Below, in pieces: positions 58,911-64,000 of a DNA stretch of 64,000 bases. Every line of letters begins with the position of its first letter. Within the stretch, counting starts at the first letter, position 1. Source of the stretch: Ophiura sarsii (lineage: Eukaryota > Echinodermata > Ophiuroidea > Amphilepidida > Ophiuridae); the NCBI GenBank assembly GCA_035610835.1, contig CM069452.1, positions 12,433,753 to 12,497,752 on the forward strand. Reading direction: 5' to 3'. The translations under genes were made by a program, and so were the position numbers. The notes under the pieces were generated by a model that was given only the letters and a program-made list of their open reading frames with translations, was not told the DNA's origin and ran no database searches.

Positions 58911-59816
58911 CATTGGTTTGCTTCAAAATAGCAGAGGATGTGTACATTGACAAGAAATTAAGATATGCCAAGTTTGAATTCTTTCCAAAAAGCCGTTTTA
59001 GATTTACGGATTTTTTTAAAATCTGAAATCCCATTGACTTACTACTGGAGGCATTACCAAATTCCCAAATACTGCCAAATTTCGGAAAACATATAGTTTT
59101 GTAAATCATCTTTTCTTTCTCCTCTTTAAAATCAATGTATGCTAAAGACTGTCATTTTATTTTGATGCCAAAACACCAAGGTATTACACAAATACATTAT
59201 TTTCGCAACTGAGTGGTGATGGATGGTATTTTCACTGGGAATATGAGTACTTTTTCACTATTTTCTAGAAACACTATATTGCCAAATGTTGTGAATTTCT
59301 ACAGAAAAAAATACATGTTCAATTTGTACAAACAAGGTGTCATATAAAAGGTAATAAAGTTTAGAAAATTTCTCGTAAGTATTTCCCAATTAAGTCTTTC
59401 TAGACTTATTCACAGCCTTTTGAAAATTTCCCTAAAATCAAAACTGAAAACAATCTTTTTTTTCAAAAAGTAAACTGTATCTGAAAAAACTCACGAGAGA
59501 ATTTAGGTAATATGAATTTATTCTCAAATTATCATGGCCAGAGCACTTTCCCTTTTGTCTACAGAAATTCCAGAAGGTAAAAATTGAGGAAATTTCCAAA
59601 AAATTAAGAAAAACATAAGAAATTTCAAAAATGATCCGAAAGTCCTCAAATAGGTAGAGGAAAGACTTATCTTTGATGTGTTCTCAGTATAAAAAGTATA
59701 GATATAATTGATTTTCTATTACAGCTGTTTTTCTGCAGAGGTGTAGGAGCCGAGTAAGCTACCTTAAAGGGTTATGAAATTGTGGAAAATGTTTTGACAG
59801 CACACTCTCAGAACAG
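58911..59816. other. No gene seen
   Basis: AT-rich sequence with stops in all frames and no recognisable repeat. Confidence 0.45.
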
Positions 59817-60440
59817 GTATTAAATAACCATGGGTTAAAAGAATGTTGGTTAAAAATTATACAACATTGGTTAAAAATGAAGCGTTGGTTAAAAATTACT
59901 TTTAATACTGCGTTGGTTAAAGAGTAAAAATATAATCAATTTTTAGTTTAATCAACGTTGGTTAAGGCATCATAATTTTAACCAACAATAGGTCATAACA
60001 AGATTCCCGCCAAAGAATTTCATTGGCGAGGAAAATATTTGTGGGAAATAACACGATTGATTTCATATACAAATTCTGACGTGGTCTAACAATTGCGGCC
60101 GATGTTTCAAGTTATCGCTTCCCGGCCTCGTAGCTAGGATCTTGTGCCTTGTCCTGTCTCTTGTTGGTCCTGGCCACGGGTTGTCGCCAATATTGAAAGC
60201 CAATATCGGGCCAATGAAACACCAATATCGTAATGTTGTATGGGTTAAAGTTTAGCAAAAAAAAAGAAAAAAGTTTAACCAACATTTTTTAACCATCTAC
60301 TGTTGGTTAAAACATTTTAACCAACAAATGATTAAAAATTGTAACCAACCACAGGTTAAAGTTTAACCAACCACTGTTGGTCAAAACATATTAACCAACA
60401 AATGATTAAAATTTGTAACCAACCACAGGTTAAAGTTTAA
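59817..60440. repeat. Cluster of GTTGGTTAAA motifs in both orientations
   Basis: About thirteen GTTGGTTAAA or TTTAACCAAC words occur here. The left part has mainly the direct form (59,840-59,960) and the right part both (60,280-60,435), with a duplicated segment of about 60 bp (AACAAATGATTAAAA ... ACCACAGGTTAAAGTTTAA). A non-repetitive, more GC-rich stretch (60,000-60,230) separates them. It looks like a decayed palindromic element. Confidence 0.65.
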
Positions 60441-61375
60441 GAACCATTGTCCCTAAAAATCAAGTTTTTGTTGGCAGACATAAAAATATGAATTTCCATT
60501 ATACTTTGGTCATTGATAGACCTTTGGTCAATAAACACTAAAATGGAACTTTTTTTTTTTTTTGCCTTCGTTGCCATGACCATGACACATATTAGAATTT
60601 TCATGGTTTTTAACAATTTTTCAGAAATTTAAAACTGCTAATTTACACATATCATTTTGAACAAACAATACAACCAGGATTTTATTTTCATTCAACAATA
60701 TAACCATACATGTCTCAACTTTCATTCCGTCCAACAAAAAAACTTGTACAAATTGTATTATGGGATATACCATTATTTGAAAAAGGGGTGTTTTTCATAA
60801 TAAATCGTGTGAAAAAAATACACCTTCGTAAATTAATCACAACTAGCAAAGTGGTGTTTTTTTTGCATTCACCTTCTACAAATGAAAGCTTGAGGGATGT
60901 CTGAATAATAATATGTAAAAATATCCATGGGTAATTCATACCTGTTGAAACAGTGTTGCCAGAAAGTGTTGACTTTTTCCAAAAAAAATTGGTATTACAT
61001 GGTGTGAAAATACACGTTTAATTTCAGCAAACTATTTAATAAATCATCCTGTTATGTCTAAAATAGAGAACAACTATTTTTGGATTAGGGATGGTGCTCA
61101 TGTTTCAAAGTGCATATTAAAAAAAGTGTTGCCAGGTAGGTTGAGTTTTAACTTTATTCATGGCAGAACAGACTCGTATTAAACAAACAGAATTCTTCTT
61201 AAATCTGCTTTTGACAGCTACATCCATTTACTGTATCACTATAAGTGAAGTTTATTTACATTCATGTGTGAATAACAAAAGGTCAAGACAGTGTTGCCAT
61301 GTTAGTAGAACTTGTTAATAGCCCTTAGATGTGTCATAATAATGATGTGAACGCATATGATCATCAGCAATATAA
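60441..61375. other. No gene seen
   Basis: AT-rich sequence. TATACCATTATTTGAAAAAG at about 60,763 resembles the end of the element at 63,406, suggesting an orphan terminal repeat. Confidence 0.45.
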
Positions 61376-62267
61376 TAATAGAGGGTCATTTTAGGTCATA
61401 GTTTCAGATCACGCTTGCTACATGATTTTTTGATGACTTTATGCCTACTGACAATATTTTTAACAAAACAATTGAAAGAAATGCGAAATCCAGGGTGTCC
61501 CGGCCAAAAAACCACAAAAAGTCGGCCATTTTGGAAAAAACAGACTTTTGATCATAACTCAGTCATTTTTGGTCTAATTTATTTTATTTTGGTGGCAATA
61601 CCCATGTTTAAAGGTACAAGATGTCATTCTATGCTGGTTTCGTCTCATATAACCCCTTCGTTTTCTTGTAATAGCTGATTTTGGTCAAATTTGGAGTGTG
61701 AGGGCGCTTTGCAAAAAAGTAGCTATCGCATTAATAAAAATGAATTTGAATAAATGAAATGTGTTACGAGTGTGTCGAGAAACATTGTCTGAAGATGTGA
61801 GCATGTTACCTCTTTTCGTTTTACCGTGGAATCAAAAGAACGCGTTTAAAGCACTTCCATAGGATAGTACAGGGGTCAACGAACTTTCATTAGTGTGTGT
61901 TTCGAAGGAGACAATTTAAAGATGTTCAAAATGGTGTAGCTTCAAAACAACAATGGTATTTTACTCAGATTTTCAGGAAATGCCTAAAATGTAACTCCTA
62001 AACAGCGCCCTCACAGGGCTATTTTCACTAAAAATGCTCATTTTCAGGAAAACGAAACATCGTCATGCGATAAAAGTTGTGTAAGATTATTCTATGTCCC
62101 AACAAACATGGGTATTGCCACCAAAATCAAATTGATTGGACCAACATGATTGATTTATGATCAAAATACTGTTTTTCCAAAATGGCCGACTTTTTGTGGT
62201 TTTTTGGCCGGGGCACCCTGGATTTTTCAATTTTTTTCAATTTTTGTTGTTGAAAATGTTGTCAGTA

Positions 62268-63277
62268 GGGGAAGGTGGGGTAATGGCGGACGCGGGGTAA
62301 TCGCGGACAGGGCTGTATCTAAAGGCAGGTGAAAGAAGGTGGTATTTTGCCACCCTATGATGTTAGGTGCCTCTCCATTGAAATCACACAAAACCTAAAT
62401 GGGATGGTTGTCTCGCAAATTCTCGCGAGAATTACAAAAATCACTTTTTGGGCAAGTTGATATTTTGGTGCATTAATTTCTCTTTGAAACTGGTATTTCT
62501 ACATCAAGGAAAACAAAGTCTTATTATTTTTTTATGTAATGTATGATACCTTCTGATAAAAAAAGAAATGAATTCGGAGTCACAATGATGAGCATAATAA
62601 TAAGAGAGGATGTGCCCATACATTGTACATGGATTGGGGTAAATTTAACATCATAAATCTGTAATAGTTGTTGACCATACACACAGAAAAATGTTTACAT
62701 AATTATGTTAAATATAGAACTCCATAATTATTATGTAAACCTTTCACACAGTATTTGTGTATAAAATACACAAGTTATGTAAAAATAACTTGTGTATTTT
62801 GTACACAACTTAATTGTGTATAAAATACACAAGTTATTTTTACATAACTTGTGTATATTATACACAAATACTGTGTGAAAGGTTTACATAATAATTATGG
62901 AGTTCTATATTTAACATAATTATGTAAACTTTTTTCTGTGTGTATAAATATGTGACATTGTTCTTTGATTTCTGCTACACTTTTAAAAAGGGTATTTTTT
63001 TAACTCCCATTGAAATGCTATATTCCAATAAAAAGAGAGCTGCCATTGATAAATACGGTCCGGGATTACCCCAGAGTGTGGGGTAATGCCGGACGACGCC
63101 ATATTTTTTTTTTATTGCGTCGTAGCTTCGAATTTCAAAATGATGAGTTGATAATAACTTGATAAAAGGTAGAACCTTCACAGTGCTTTGTGTTTACATG
63201 ATTTTTATTGTTATATGACGTATAATATGTGTTATACCTCTCTAACAAAATGTGTCCGCCATTACCCCACCTTCCCC
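62268..63277. mobile_element. TA-flanked transposon, ends GGGGAAGGTGGGGTAATGGC
   Basis: TA lies at 62,266-62,267 and 63,278-63,279. The ends are near-perfect inverted repeats of about 26 bp. End-like words (GGGGTAATCGCGGAC, GGGGTAATGCCGGAC) recur inside. The design resembles the element at 13,110-13,950 (GGGGA start, TA target, internal copies of the end motif), but the sequences differ. No transposase frame is visible in the 1,010 bp. Confidence 0.88.
62674..62943. mobile_element. Near-perfect 270-bp palindrome nested inside
   Basis: The inverted ends are ACACAGAAAAA and its complement. The arms of about 130 bp (TTTACATAATTATGTTAA, CTCCATAATTATTATGTAAA, CACAGTATTTGTGTAT) are almost identical. 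The sequence is extremely AT-rich and would form a cruciform or long hairpin. TA-containing flanks fit a TA target. Confidence 0.88.
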
Positions 63278-63405
63278 TACATATAAAGTCATCAACAAAT
63301 CATGTAGCAAGCATGATCTGAAACTATGACCCTCTATTAGCTAAATTTAAAAGCATAATAAATATAACAAAACATCAAGAGATTGATTTAATTAAACATG
63401 GAATA

Positions 63406-63995
63406 TACCATGTTTCAAAATAGGGGTGTTTAAGGGATATTTAATCAAACTGAGCCTTAAAAGGCTCTGTTTGTGGAGATATTGACTCTAAGTTAGCAGC
63501 ATGTAGACTTATATTTATAAACTGATATAAACTCAGAAGTTATCACACAAACGGTTTGCGCATATATGTTAATACTATACTCAACATGGCATATGTTGCA
63601 ATATTGCTAATTTGAGGCAAAAAAGAGAACTCTGGCAACTTTAACAAGTAAATTTTATATTATTTGATTGCAAACATTCACAAACAAAGTAATATCTTCA
63701 ATATACCTCCTAATCAACGCTTATATATATGTAATTTACTGTTTAATTGTCCGTTTTTCGATAATAGGCATTTTAAGATTTTTCAAAAATACCTATCTTT
63801 CTGGAAACACTGCTGCCATGTTTAAAGATTACCCACACTTTTCTCATTAGAATTCAATTGAGCAACATTGTTACTCTCTACATGCAAAATATCTTTGAAA
63901 AAAAAGTGCCACTTTCAGGGTTAACGGTGATTAGATTTGGCTAATAATTGATAGTTTGTAAAAGGGACGAAACACCCCTATTTGGAAACATGGTA
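63406..63995. mobile_element. TIR element at the window end
   Basis: TACCATGTTTCAAAATAGGG and its inverted counterpart CCCTATTTGGAAACATGGTA, flanked by TA, delimit 590 bp of AT-rich sequence. No transposase frame was recognised. Confidence 0.7.
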
Positions 63996-64000
63996 TAGTC

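Larger units (their letters stand above)
61376..63339. mobile_element. Foldback element interrupted by a younger transposon
   Basis: Left arm 61,376 to about 61,715; right arm about 62,003-62,265 plus 63,280-63,339. The arms share GAGGGTCAT, GCTTGCTACATGATTT, CCACAAAAAGTCGGCCATTT and GGTGGCAATACCCATGTTT in inverted form. The outer limits are approximate. The right arm is split exactly at a TA by the element 62,268-63,277. Confidence 0.8.

Overview
The window looks like nuclear DNA from a marine invertebrate, plausibly a deuterostome such as an echinoderm or hemichordate. It is AT-rich, the one host gene has twelve visible exons with GT-AG introns, and almost everything else is transposon-derived. 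The taxon is a weak inference from the style of the repeats (LINE type, many foldback elements, recurrent TAGGCCTA words). No bacterial-type operon, CRISPR array or complete RNA gene was seen.

Host gene. A prolyl 4-hydroxylase alpha subunit (collagen P4HA) runs on the + strand from 14,238 to the stop at 32,709. Twelve exons join in frame with matching phases and give 458 residues: the peptide-substrate-binding/TPR domain, the linker, and the complete 2-oxoglutarate/Fe(II) dioxygenase domain with both iron histidines, the iron aspartate and the 2-oxoglutarate lysine. The 5' exon(s), with the signal peptide and first helices, were not found. Introns carry several small transposons.

Layout. 1-3,479: 5' part of a LINE on the - strand (ORF1 with an RNase H1-like hybrid-binding domain, PHD finger, coiled coil and SGNH esterase; start of ORF2 with an endonuclease domain). 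3,482-6,509: an inverted-repeat element whose interior holds a ten-copy 180-bp satellite. 6,550-8,200: a degenerate short tandem repeat split by a TTAA-flanked palindrome. 8,200-14,237: MITE-like elements at 8,311, 10,071 and 13,110 and no recognised gene. 14,238-32,709: P4HA. 33,133-45,600: a dense run of palindromic elements plus a decayed reverse transcriptase at 39.6-40.5 kb. 45,598-47,421: one copy of a dispersed repeat, a tRNA-like fragment and a poly(C) tract. 48,217-51,850: a 3.6-kb foldback with a minisatellite core. 51,870-60,440: dispersed repeats, a LINE 3' fragment at 58.0 kb and a GTTGGTTAAA cluster. 61,376-64,000: three levels of nested palindromic elements and part of a further one.

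Main message. Apart from P4HA, the window is a collection of non-autonomous elements with inverted ends. At least twelve unrelated ones are flanked by TA, two by TTAA and two by TTA. In three places the nesting can be proven from the window alone, because an uninterrupted partner arm or sister copy preserves the pre-insertion sequence. No intact DNA transposase was recognised, so any mobilising enzyme would have to be encoded elsewhere.
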